A stretch of DNA of 39,351 nucleotides, taken from NCBI GenBank assembly GCA_035533075.1, contig DATLUO010000249.1:1-39351 (forward strand), written 5' to 3'. The notes below the pieces were generated by a model that was not told the DNA's origin, did not search any database, and saw only the letters and a list, made by a program, of their open reading frames with translations. The DNA comes from Pirellulales bacterium. Its GTDB lineage: Bacteria; Planctomycetota; Planctomycetia; Pirellulales; JAICIG01. The position numbers were made by a program, and so were the translations under genes. Position 1 is the stretch's first letter, and each line of letters opens with the position of its first letter. Of this stretch, positions 22,357 through 34,700 are shown in pieces.

Positions 22357-22574
22357 AGCAGGATGACGGATGACACCCCTCCAACGGATAAGCGCCGGCA
22401 TTCGTTCTTTGGAAATTTGGTAGTCGAACGTGCCATCGGGCGCTGGTTACGACCCCCAAGACCTTCGCGCGGATATGACTGGCTTAAAAGCTTTGATAAG
22501 CCAACGTTGATGCGTTCGAGCAGCGTCGTAACCTTATGTATAGATCAGGTTTTGCGACGAGCGGGAGGACCGCG

Positions 22575-22600
22575 ACACTTGTATTCTTCACAAGTGTTTT
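22575..22600 (+). terminator. Weak intrinsic terminator-like hairpin
   Basis: ACACTTGT, a seven-base loop and ACAAGTGT followed by TTT then AGC. The stem is 8 bp and mostly AT, so it would be weak. It reads as a terminator only on the plus strand, where the glycine-zipper gene lies about 780 bases upstream. Confidence 0.3.
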
Positions 22601-22646
22601 AGCTTCTTCCCTGCTCGCCGGTGCTTGGCGCTGCCCTTCTTCCGGA

Positions 22647-22669
22647 GGGGTGGGCGCGGAGCCCACCCC
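22647..22669. repeat. Strong GC hairpin downstream of the giant gene
   Basis: GGGGTGGGC, five bases, GCCCACCCC: a 9-bp GC-rich stem about 85 bases after the giant gene's stop codon on the leftward strand. No T-run follows on either strand. It may mark the 3' end of the transcript in a Rho-dependent or processing-based way. Confidence 0.45.
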
Positions 22670-22712
22670 CCAATCCTGAACACGGGACCCGTGCCTGAAC
22701 ACGGAACCCTTC

Positions 22713-22748
22713 GGTGGGCCGGCGCTCGCGAGCTCACGGGTCCCACCG
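22713..22748 (-). repeat. Dispersed palindromic repeat, copy 6 (reverse orientation, diverged)
   Basis: Starts GGTGGGCCGGCGCTCGCGAG and ends CGGGTCCCACC. This is the reverse orientation of the GTAGGGTGGG element with several changes near the right end. It lies just after the giant gene's stop codon. Confidence 0.75.
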
Positions 22749-22752
22749 GGCG

Positions 22753-25700
22753 CTACGACAACTGCCGCACGCTGCCCGACGACGGCGGCGGCGGAGTGTT
22801 GCGATACTCGGTACTGTCGATGATCTCGATCTGCACGCTGCGCTGCGTGGCGCCCTGCTGGAACTGCTGCACGTAGCCGGCCAGCTCGGCGGACGTCGGA
22901 GCGCGGTTCAGATACTCCTGGAAGAAGCCGATCGTCACGTTCTGGAAGTTCTCCGTGCTGTACTCGAAGCCGTTCACCACGTCGACCCGCGTCATCGCGC
23001 CCGAGTCGAGGTTGGTGGTCCAGAATTGCAGGCCGGCGCTGTCAGGCTCGCGGTTCAAGAGCCGCTCGTAGAGCGCCGTCACCCAGGCCGCGTTGGCCGA
23101 CAAATCGGGATGCGCCGCCGCCGCCTCGTTGAAGAACTCCGGCGAGCTGATCATGCCCGAAATCACGTGCTCCGGCCCGCCGTAGACCTTCCACACGTCG
23201 TCGCGCCAGTAGGTCAGGCCGCTCGCATCGGCCGGACGCAACAGGAACTGTTGGTAGTAGTTCTCGATGATCGGGTCGAGCCGTTCGTCGCTTTCGAAGA
23301 TGCCCTGGGCAACGATGCTCAGCGGCTGGCCTTGCTGGATCAGCGTGGTCCAGTAGGCCAGTCCGCCCGAATCGGGAGCGCGGCCCAGCACCTGCTGGTA
23401 GAGCTTCTCGACGAGCGTGGCCTCGTAGGCCGTCACCGTGACGGTGGCCACGCTGCTGTTCAACTGTCCGTCGTTCACCACATAGCTGAAAGTGTCGGTG
23501 GCCTGGAAGTTCGCGCCCTTGGTATAGGTGAAGGAGCCGTCGGCGTTGAGCTGCACGCTGCCGGCGGAGGGCGGAGTGACAAGCTGCACCGAGAGCGGCA
23601 GCCCGTTGGGATCGGTGTCGCCCACCAGCACGCCGTCGCCGGCGGTGGCCGAGCTGCTGCCGCCCACGCCGAGCACGTAGGAGTGGTCGATGGCCGTCGG
23701 CACGCCGTCGACCTCGATGGTGAAGGTCTGCGCGGCCGACGTGTTTTGGCCGCCGTTGGCCGTGCTGCCGCTGTTGTGCAGCACGACGGAGAAGGTCGTC
23801 TTGCCAAACTGGTTGGCGGCGGGCGTGAAGGTCAGGTTGCCCGTCGTCGGGTCGATCGTGGGCAGCGTGGTAAACAGGTTCGCGTTGCTGGTCGAGACGA
23901 CGCTGGTGGTGAAGTTGAGCGTCTCGCCCGACTGGCTCGACGGGCCCTTGCTGATGTTCGTGGCCCAGTTCGGCACCGTTTGCGTGGGCGAATTCATGGC
24001 CACCCGTTCGTTGCCTCCGGCGGTGAACGACGGCGCCTGGTTCACCTGATTGACCGTGACCGAGATTTGATCGGTGGCCGTTCCCGCCTGGTCGGTGGCC
24101 AACAGGTCGATGGTGGCCGTACCGAACTCGTCGTTGAGGAAGTGGAACGTGAGCGTGGCGGTGGCGGGACCGGGGCCCGACAGGCTGGCGGTGAACGGGC
24201 TGGGGCTGCTCATGTTGGCCAGCGACAGCGTCATCGGATCGATGGCGCCGTCCATGTCGTTGAATACCTGTGAGAGCTGGCTGTTGCTGAAAATATAATC
24301 GACCGCGTTCTCGTTCACCGTCACCGGCGGCAGCGGAGCGGCCAGGGTCGGCGGATGGTTGACCCTGTCGACGTTGATGTGGAAGGTGACCGGCTGCGAC
24401 TGGTCGATTCCGCCGTTGGCGGTGCCACCGTTGTCCTGGGCGATGACGGTGACGGTCGCCGTGCCGAAGACGTGCGTGCCGGGCGTGAAGGTGAGCGTGC
24501 CCGACGGGCTGATGGCGGGCCCGCCGTTGGCGGCGAAGAGCGAGTTGTTGTCGTTGGTCACAAGGTAGGTGACCTGCTGCCCGGCCTCGTTGGCGCCTTG
24601 GCCCGGGCTGGACGCGGCCCAGCCGGGGACGGTGGTGGTGGCGGAGTCTTCGTTGACCGTCTGGTCGGGGCCGATGTGGGTGAACATCGGCGGGTCGTTG
24701 ACGAAGTTGACGGTGATGGGGAAGGTCTCGGTGGCCGAGGTATCGACGCCGCCGTTGGACGTGCCGCCGTTGTCTTGCAGATCAACGGTGATCTGCGCGC
24801 CGCCGCTGACGTCCGGCGCCAGTGTGTAGGTGAGCGTGCCGGTGGGGCCGATGGCCGGCGGCACGGAGAACAGGCCCGGATTGGTGTCGCCGACCACATT
24901 GAAGTGGACCGTCTGGCCGGCCTCGTTGGCTTCCGGCGGATAGTTGCCCGAAGGGCTGATGTTGCTGGCGAAGTTGGCGATCGAATGGGCGCCGGTGGTG
25001 CCGGCGGCATCGACCTGCAAGTCGAACTCGTTGACGGGGGGCGGATTGCTCGCAAAGACGAAGCTGGGGGCGTCGTTCACATAGTTGGCGACGATGGTGA
25101 ACGTCTGAGTGACCGACGTATCTTGGCCGCCGAAGGCCGTGCCGCCATTGTCCTGCAGGCTGACGGTCACCTGGTCGATGCCGCTGACGTTGGGGTTCAG
25201 CGTATAGGTGAGCGTGCCGGTGCCGTCGCCGTTGACGACGATCGCCGGGGCGACCGCGAACAGACTGGGGTTGCTGTCGGCGAGATTGAACTGCAGCGTC
25301 TGACCGGCCTCGTTGGCTTCGGGCGGATACTGCTCAGAAGGGCTGACCTTCTGCACGAAATCCTTGAAGCTCACAGCGCCGGCGTCTTCGTAGACGGCCG
25401 GCGGGTTGGCGGGCAGGAAGAAGCTGGGAGCGTCGTTGACAAAGCGTACGGGCAGGATGGCCGTGGCCGTCGCGGCGCTGAAGGGCCACGATCCGGCCGT
25501 GCCATTGGCCGTGACGGAACTGTCGAAGGCAGTCAGGTCGACCAACGTGCCATGGGTATCGGGACCGCCGGTGCCCTGGTCCCAGGTGCTGTCCCAGGCC
25601 TGGAACGACATGCTGGGGGCCGCGCCGTGGCCGGCATTGTCGCCGCTGAAGTTGGCTTCGGGCAGGAACCGCACCCAGTCGTTGCCGCCCAGCAGCAGGG

Positions 25701-28700
25701 CATTGCTGCTGGAGACGACGGGGAAGTTGGTCCAAGTGGCGCCGGCGTTCAAAGAATACTGCCACGCGCCGCTGGTGGTTTGCGTCAGACCGCTGACGGC
25801 GATGCCCATGGCCGAGGCCGGCGCGAAAAGCGTGATCACGTTGTCGCCGGTCGAGGTGAGCATCGACAGGACTGAGGATCCGGCCGGCGTGGGTGCGGCG
25901 CCGGTCTGGCCCGATCCGGCGTCTTCGTTGATGGGCGTGAACTGGATGGCGTCGGTGGTATCGAGCTCGGGAGCGTCGTTTTCGGGCGTGACGGCCAGGC
26001 TGGCCGTGGCCGTCTGGGCGCTGAAGGGCAAGGTGCCGCTGGTGTCGCCGGCCACCTTCGTCAGGTCGATGATGCTCAAGGCGGCGGGCGTGGAAGCGGG
26101 GTCGGTGGTCTTGCCGGTGAGGGCGTCCGGGGTCTGGTCCCAGGCCATGAAGGAGATGGTCGGCGCGGTGGCGCCGGTGCCGGCCCATTCGATGTTGGGC
26201 AAGAAGCGAATCCAGTCGCTGCCGTCCAAGAGCAAAGCGCTCGTGACGCTCGTCGCCGGGTCGATGGTGACCCACGTGGAATCGTCGACCGACCACTGCC
26301 ACTTGCCGTCGGCGGTGCCGGTGATGCCGGTGACGGCGATGCCCAGCTTGGCGTTTTCGGCCTTGAGCGTGATGGAGCTGGCGATGCCGGCCTTGGTGTC
26401 GGAAATCCGGAAGCCGCTGTCGAGCGGCTCGGCGGTGAGGCCGCTGCCGGAGTCTTCCTGGATGGCCGGCAAGGCGATTTTGGTGTTGGTGATCAGCGGC
26501 GCGTCGTTGTCGGGCGTCACGTTGAGCGTGCCCGTGGCCGTTTGGGCACTGAAGGGCAGCGAGCCGCTGGTGTCAGCGGCCACCGACGTGAGATTGATGA
26601 TGCTGGGCGTGGCGGCCGTCGAGGCGAGGTCGACCTGGCCGGTGATCGAGTCCATCGTTTCATCCCAGGCCATAAACGAGATCGTCGGCGCCGCCCCCAC
26701 GTTGTCGCTGAACTCCAGGTTGGGCACGAAGCGCAGCCAGTCGCTACCGTCGAGCAATAGCGCCGTGCGGACACTGGTGGCCGGATTGATCGTGTAGGGG
26801 AAGGTCACTCCGCCGTTGAAGCTTACCTGCCAAGAGCCGCTGGCGGTGCCGGTGATGCCGGTGACGGCGATACCCAGTTTCGCGTCTTCGGCCTTGAGGC
26901 CGACGGCGCCGGCGATGCCCGCCGCAGGATTGGAAATCTCGAAGCCTGGGTCGGACGGAGCCCCCGTGAAGGTGCCGCCAGCGTTTTCCGGGGTGGCCGG
27001 CAAGCTGATGCTGGTGCTGGCGATCGCCGGCGCGTCGTTGTCGGGCGTAACGTTCAGCGTGGCCGTGGCGGTCTGGGCACTGAAAGGCCACGACCCGCCG
27101 GAACCGCGCTGCGTCAGGTTGATGGTGGTGCCGGCCGCATCGAAGCCGGCGGCGTAGCTGGCGTTGGGATTCGCCAAGAGCGCCTGCTGGTAGGTCGTCA
27201 GGTCAAAACTTTGGTCCCAGCCCACGACCTGCATTGTCGGCGCGGGCCCCACGTTGTCGTTGAACTCGAGGTTGGGTACGAAACGGATCCAATCGCTGCC
27301 GTCGAGCAACAGCGCCGTGGAGGGGTCCGTGGAGGGCGCGATCGTCTGCCAACTGCCGTCGGCAGGCACGGTGGCGGGCGCGACCGGCGGAGGCGCCCAC
27401 TGCCACATGCCATTGTTCGTCTGCGCGACGCCGGTCACGGCGATGCCCAACGTGGCGCCTGCGGCCTTCAGCGTGAGGTCGCCGGCGATGCCTGCGGCAG
27501 GATCAGAAATCTGGAAGCCGTTGTCCGGCGGTTCGCCGGGCATGCCGCTGCCGGAGTCTTCGTGGGCGGCCGGCAAGGTGATGCTGCTGTTGACAAACGC
27601 CGGCGCGTCGTTGTCGGCCGTCACCGTGAGCGTGGCTGTGGCGGCGGCGTGGTAATCGCTGAACGGCCATGACGCGCCAGAGCCGCGCTGGGTCAGATCG
27701 ATCGTCGTGCCATGCACGTCGAGCCCGGCGGAAAGCGGAGCAGTGGGATTGCCCACGAGCGCCTGTTGATACGTGAACAGGTCCAGCGTTCCGTCCCAGG
27801 CCACAAAGGTGATCTGTGCAACGGGGCTCGACTCGGGGGCGGGCAGGAACCGCACGAGGTCGCTGGCGCTGAGGAGCAAGGCGTTGTAGTCCGCCACGCT
27901 GGGGAAATTGACCCAGGTCGTCGTGCCACTCAGCTCGTACTGCCAGATGCCGCCCGTCTGGCTGGCGCTGGTGATCGCGATGCCGGGCACGGCGCCTTGC
28001 GCGGTGAACGCGCTGCCGTTCGTGACCGTGGCCAACATGGCACTGACCGTCGAGCCGGGATCGGCCGCTTCTCCGGGCAGTCCCGTGCCGGCATCTTCGG
28101 GAATCGTCACGAAGTTGAACGCCCCGGTGTTGTCGAGCGTCGGCGCATCGTTGTCGGGCCTCACGGTGAGCGTGGCCGTGGCGCCCGCCGAACTGAACGG
28201 TGAAGAGGTTCCGCCCGTGGCGGATTGGGCGATCGTTGTCACCGTCGTGCCGGCAGGATCCGGCCCGCCCGTCGCCAGGTCATAGGTGGAGTCGAAGAGC
28301 ACGAACGACAGGTTCACCGTGCCGTTGAACTCCGGACTGGGAACAAACCGCACCAGGTCGGTGCCGCGCAGCAGCAGGGCGCCACTCGCTGGGATCGTTG
28401 GGAAGGTGGCCCAAGTCGTGCCGCCGTCGAGGGAATACTGCCAGTTGCTGGTGGCCGTCATACCGGTGGCGGCCGTGATCGCGATGCCGGGCACGGCACC
28501 TTCGGCCGTGAAATTCGCCGCTGTCGTGACCCCGCCCGTGGTCAGCATGCTGCTGACCGACGAGCCCGCGTCAAACGGTTCGGGTTGGGTCGGCGAAACG
28601 GGTTGCGTTTGCGAATCCTCGGGAATGGTCGTGAAGTTGAACGCCGGCGTCGGACTCGGCATGGTCGGCGCGTCGTTGTCGGCCTGCACGTCAAGCGTGG

Positions 28701-31700
28701 CCGTGGCGCCCGCCGAACTGAACGGCGAAGAGGTTCCGCCCGTGGCCGACCGGGCGATCGTTGTCACCGTCGTGCCGTCAGGATCCGACCGGCCCGTCGC
28801 CAGGTCATAGGTGGAGTCGAAGAGCACGAACGACAGGTTCACCGTGCCGTTGAACTCCGGACTGGGAACAAACCGCACCAGGTCGGTGCCGCGCAGCAAC
28901 AGGGCGCCACTCGCTGGGATCGTGGGGAAGGTGGCCCAAGTCGTGCCGCTGTCGAGGGAAAACTGCCAGTAACTGGTGGCCGTCGTACCGGTGGCGGCCG
29001 TGATCGCGATGCCAGGCACGGCGCCCGCGGCCGTGAAGTTCGCCGCTATCGTGACCCCGCCCGTGGTCAGCATGCTGCTGACCGTCGAACCCGTGTCGTA
29101 ACGCTCCGTTTTCCCGGCGAGATCGGTGATCTGCGCGTCTTCGTGGACCGGGGCGAAGTTGAACGCCGGCGTCGGACTCGGCATGGTCGGCGCGTCGTCG
29201 TCGGGCGTGACGGCCAGCGTGGCCGTGGCGCCCCCCGAACTGAACGGCGAAGAGGTTCCGCCCGTGGCAAACTGTGCGATGGTCGTGACCGTTGTGCCGT
29301 GAGTGTCCGGAGCGCCTGTGGCCAGGTTCCAGGTGCCGTCCCAGGCGACGAAGCCAAGTTGGGCGGTGCCGGAGTTTTCCGGGGTGAAGTTGAGTCGCAC
29401 CCGGTCGTTGGCGCTCAGCAGCAAGGCGTTGGTGAGGCTCACGGCGGGGAAATTGACCCAGGTCGTCGTCCCACTCAACTCGTACTGCCACGTGCCGGGC
29501 AGGGATGCCGTGGCCGTGGCGCTGGTCACCGCGATGCCCGGCACCGCGCCCGGCGCGGTGAACGTCGCCGCTCCCGCACCGCCGGTGGCCAGCAAGTCGC
29601 TGATCGACGTGCCCGAGTTCGGGGGATCGGCGGTCAGCCCGCTTCCGGCGTCCTCAGTGAGCGGGGCGAAGCTGAACGGCGCGCTGCTGTCGAGCGTGGG
29701 TGCATCGTTCACAGCGTTGACGGTGATGGTGGCCGTGGCGGTCTGGACGGGAAGCACACCGAACGCCGATTCGCTGAAGGGCAACGAGCCGGCCGGGTCG
29801 CTGCCGGGCGTGGCTTTCGTCAGGTCGACCGGCGATGGCGTCGTGGGCGTCGAAGCGGGGTCGACCTGTCCGGTGATCGTGTCAAAAGTTTCGTCCCAGG
29901 CCGCGAACGAAATGGTCTCCGTGGAACCGGCGCTGTCGCTGAATTCATGATTCGGCAAGAAACGGATCCAATCGCCGCCGTCGAGCAACAGCGCGGTCTG
30001 CGGTGTCGGCGGCGTGACGGTGCCGGTGTTCGAACCCGTGACGTCCGACCAGGGAGCGGCCGTCGTGGAGATCGCCAGCCAGTTCACGTCGTCGGTCGAC
30101 CACTGCCACTGGCCGTTCGAGTCGTCCACGCCCGTCACCGCGATGCCCAGCATTCCGCCTTCGCTCAAGGTGTTGATTTTTACGTCGCCGCCGATGACCG
30201 ACGACGAAATCTGCGCGCCGACATTGGGATTTTCGCCGGGTTGGCCCGCGTCTTCGTTGATCGCCGCAAGTGAAACGATGGGGTTGGTCAGGCTGGGCGC
30301 GTCGTTGCCCGGAGTGACGGTGAGCGTGGCCGTGGCCGAAGCGATGCTGAAAGGCCACGAGCCGCCATGCCCTCGCACGGTGAGGTCGATGGTCGTGCCG
30401 TCTTTGTCGCTGGTTGCCACACCGCCGTTCTGCGCGCTCGTGTAGGCGTCCACGGTGCCGTCCCAGAGGTAGAACTGGATCTGGGGCGTGCCGCTCGAAT
30501 CGGGTTGGGGCACGAACCGCAGCGAGTCGTTCTGGTTGAGAAGCAGCGCATTGGCGAGGGTGATGCTGGCGTCAAGGTTGGTCCAAGTGGTCGAGCCGTT
30601 GAGTTGATATTGCCAGGTGCCGCCGGTCTGGCTGGCGGAATAGACGGCGATGCCCGGAGCGCCCGTTTCATTGAAGGGCGGCGAGAGCGCCGGAAAGCTT
30701 ACCGTCCCCCCGACGGCGCCGGCCAGCATGGCGCCCACCGTCGACTGCGGACCGGTAGTGGAGTCGTCGGTAATCGTGCCCAGCGCGAAGCTCGGGGTGC
30801 CATTGATCACGGGTGCGTCGTTGTCGGAAATGACGTTGATCGTGATTGTGTCGGTCGTCGTCCGCGGTCCGCCCGGACCGACGTTGCCGTTGTCGTCGGT
30901 GACGAACGTCAGCGTGGCGGCGCCGCTGAACTCGACCAACTCGGTGTAGGTCAGGGTGGCCAGGGCCTGATTGATGGCGGAGAGCGTGCCGCTCATGCTG
31001 ATGGCCGAGGTGCCGTTGCCGCTGAACGTGACCAGGCCGCTGGTGTTGCCGCCCAAGACGAGGGAACCGGCCCCCGCCGAGAGCGTGATCTGCTCGCTGA
31101 ATTGGTTGTTGGGATTGTTGTAGTAGGGGTTGACGAGCACCCCGCCCGCGGCGGCCGGGTTGACGTCGCCCGGCGATAGCGTCAGGTTCATCACGTCGCT
31201 GTCGGTGACCTCGATCCAGTTGCTGCCGCCCGTTGGCAGAGGCAGGGTGGGCAGGTCCGGGTCTGAGAACACCAGCGGCACACCCTCATAGGCGTTGGAG
31301 GTCGCGCCGCCGGGAACCGGCACCGTCACGCCGTTGAGCGCCAGCCCCGGCGGGTCGTTGATGGGCAGCACGTTCATCGTCAAGGTGGTGGTGGTCGTCA
31401 ACGCCGGCGGCGGCGAGTTGCCGTTGTCGTCGACGCTGACCGTGAGCGTGGCCGGCATGCCATAGGTCGTGCTGTCGAAGTTGTCGTCGGGCGTGTAGAC
31501 CAGGCCTTCGAGCACCGTATCGAGTCCGGGCGTGGGAGGCACGGTGCTGAGGTCGCCCAACGGCGCCGTGATGGTGATCGTGCCCGTCCCGTTGCCGATG
31601 GTCGTCCCCGTCGGGTCGCTCAGCGGAATCACGCCCAGCGCCTGCAACTGCTGCAAGGCGGTGCTGGTGAGCGTGAGCGTGCCGGTGTTGGCCGTGACGG

Positions 31701-34700
31701 TGAGCGTCTCGCTGCCGCCGTTGCTGTCGACGTCGTAGACGCTGAGGGCGTCGCCCAGCACTTGGGCAAACGTCACCGAGCCGTGCTCGTTGATGGACGG
31801 CAAAGCGACGGTCGAACCGCCCACGTTCTTGTTGTTGAAGAAAACCTCCGGGGCCTCGTTCGTCGGACTGGCCAAGAGCACGCGGAAGTGCGTGTAACCG
31901 CTCGACTCGTTGGCCTGCAAAAAGTTGCCGGCGCGGTCGGTGATGTTGGGGCCCGGGCCGGGAGAACCGACCAGCGTGGCCGAGGGATTGTAGGGGTCGA
32001 ACTGGTTGCCGTTGTCGAGATAGATGTCGTACTGGTGCCCGTTCAGCCACACGCCGCTGGCCGCCACCAGGTGAATGATGTGATTGTTGTTGTCGTAGTT
32101 GAAGAAATAATCGACGCCCGGCGTGAGCAGCCGGCCGTCGTCGACCACGTCGACGCTGGAAGCGAGCACCGAAGCGTCGTAGACGCCGGGGCCCGTGCCG
32201 TCGCTGAGCTGAAGGGTGAACTCCGTCAGGTTTTGCCCGCGGATGAACACCGTGTTGGGCGCGGAGCTGAGGTTGTTCGCACTACGGGGCGAGGGGGCCA
32301 GCAGCGCGGCGGTCGGCCCGCTGGTGGCGGCGTGTTCAATGGCCCCGCGGTCGATGTAGACGTTGTTGCCCAAGCCGGGGAAGAGCTTGGGCGCGTTCGG
32401 ATCGGCCACGCGCAACTGCCCGTACAAGTCGTAAGCCGGAGCGATGATCGGCGACGGGGCCACGCCCAAGGGCGCGGTGACCGACGTGATGGCGGTGCGG
32501 TCTTGCAGGCTGTTGATCGAACTGTCGATGGCGATCGAGTTCGACGTCAGATAAAAGTTGGCGGTCGTCGGGTTGGTGCTTGGACCGCGGAACGTGTTGG
32601 AAGCCGGCCCTTGAAGCTGCGTGAACGAGGCGGGCGTTTCGGCGAAAGCCCCCGTGCCGACGTTGCTGTTCGTGCCGTCGTTTTGATAGAGGTTTTCCCC
32701 CAGCACCTCAGGCGAGGCAAGGTTCTGCGACGAGTTGTCGACGCTGACGCCGGTCTTCAAGTTGACCAGCAGATTGTTGAGAATCGTGGGGCTGGCATTG
32801 TTGGCCACCTGAATGCCGATGCCCTGCCCGACGTCGCCACCCGCCGCGATATCGGCGCCGTAAATGGTGTTGTTCACGATCTTGCCGAAGGGCACGGCAC
32901 CCGCGGCGGCGGCGGTGGGCGTGCCGGCGTAGTAGACGCCGGCGCCCGTGGCCGACACGCCGTAGATCAGGTTGTTCTCGATCACCACGCCGCGGGTGAG
33001 ATTGTCGCTGTCCAACACCGGCGTGTTGACCACTCCGCCCGGAGAGGGGCCTTCCGCATACGGAATCACGGCGCCGCCGGCGGCCTGGGGCACGCCCTCG
33101 ACGGTGATGCCGTTCTTGGAGGCGTTGCTGATCTGGTTGCCCGCCAGAATGATCTCGCCCTGAGGCCGCGGCACAGTCACGTCGCCCAGCACGCCCGGGA
33201 AAGGCACGTAGGGGCCGTAATTGCTCGCCACGTCGAACTGGCCATAGTTGATCACGTGATTGAGCGGTTCGACTTCGATCGTGCCGCTGCCGCTGGCGAG
33301 ACCTCCCACCGCCGCGGCGATCGTCACGGACCGCGCGATGTCGGAAACGAAATGGTCGATCGCCGTGATGCTGAACGTGGCCGACGTTTGGCCGGCGGGA
33401 ATGGTCACCTGGGTCGCGGCGCCGACGCTCGCCGCCGGATCGCCCGCAATCGACACGGCCTCGGGATCGGAGTTGACCAGCGTGACGACCATCGGATAGG
33501 TCGCCGGCGTGTTGCGCGTGACCGTGGCCACGTACGTCGCCTGGCTCGTGCCGCCCACGATGACCGCGCCGGGCGTGATGTTCACGGAGAGCGCGGGAGT
33601 GTCATTGTCGGAACTGGTGTTGGGCTCGGAGGTTTGACTGTCGGGCAAAATGTCGACGGCCGCGGAAATCGGGTTCAGGTTTCCGCCCGTCGCGGTGAAG
33701 ATGACCGTCGAGGGGTACTCGGCCACGGCCGAGTCGAGCACCGTGACGTCCACGGTCACCGACGATTGTCCGTCGGGGATGACAACGCTGGTCGGCACGG
33801 TGGCCAGCGTCGGATCGCTGCTGGTGAGCGAGACGGTCACGTCGCCCGAGGTCTGGCCGTCGCGGGTAATGGTCAGCTCCTTGGGTTTGGTTCCCGCGTC
33901 GTCAGGCAGCGGCGATGTGCCGCCGGGACTGACGCTGACGGTCAGGTCGCCGACGGCGCTGGCGATGAACGTGCCGCGGCCCATCGTGCCGGCCACCAGC
34001 AACTGTTCGCTGGCAACGTATTCGAGGCTATAGACCGGAACATCGGGCAAGCCGATGGCATAGCGCTGCCAGGTCGCCGAGGGCAGCCCGCTGTTCGGCA
34101 CGGTCAGCGAGTAGACCCCGTCTTCGGTGCCGACGTAAAGCGTTCCGTTGGACTGGCCCGGCGCAAAGGCCAGGGAGAAGGGGCTGGTGGTGAGGGCGGT
34201 CAAGCTCCCCGCGCCGGTGCCCGTGATATTCGTGAAGGTATTTCCTCCATCCGTCGTCATCCAGATCCGCCCGTTGGCGTCGGCCACAAAGGCGCGCTTC
34301 CAATGGTCGGGATCGACGGTGATGGCCGTCACCGTGCCGCCCGAGTAGTTCGTGGCGTTCAGCAGCCCGTTGGCGGAGTCGCGCAGAAGCACTTGGGAGT
34401 TGGCGCCGACCCAAATCACGTCCGGGTTGTCCGTGGTGCCATAGGCCATCGGCGCCCCGGTGATGCTGTTGTTGGTGAGCGGGAACGTATTCGAAAGCAC
34501 CTCGGTGAAATCGTTTCCACCGTCAAACGATTCCCAGACCGCGTCTTGGCCGGCGATGAGCATCCGCGTCGGATTCACCGAGTTGAGCACGATGGGAACG
34601 ACGAAAGGAAAGATGTCGACCGCGCCCAAGAAGGTGTTTTGCGCCGGCACATAGAGAAATGGAAACGTCTGATTGATGACCGCGCCGCTGGCATTGTAGG

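Larger units (their letters stand above)
21791..22752. other. Long non-coding region with hairpin repeats
   Basis: Just under 1 kb between the glycine-zipper gene and the end of the giant gene. It holds a 10-bp-arm palindrome, three tandem hairpin units, two further hairpins and copy 6 of the dispersed element, listed separately. Open frames through the tandem units on both strands have no ribosome site or recognisable domain. The piece from about 22440 to 22610 is poorer in GC than its surroundings and shows no gene. Confidence 0.6.

Noticed and set aside
21360-22436. Leftward frame of 358 codons through the tandem hairpin units
   Set aside because: The protein is just the repeated unit translated (RHACRM, PVRL repeats). 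Both strands are open, as expected for GC palindromes, and it overlaps the glycine-zipper gene.
22363-22602. Rightward frame of about 80 codons after the tandem hairpin array
   Set aside because: AGCAGG touches the ATG with no spacer, no domain is seen, and the frame ends in a hairpin.
25430-30825. Regular ~525-base repeats considered as a CRISPR or other non-coding array
   Set aside because: The units are in frame, code for Ig/cadherin-like domains, and are far too long and variable for CRISPR repeats and spacers.
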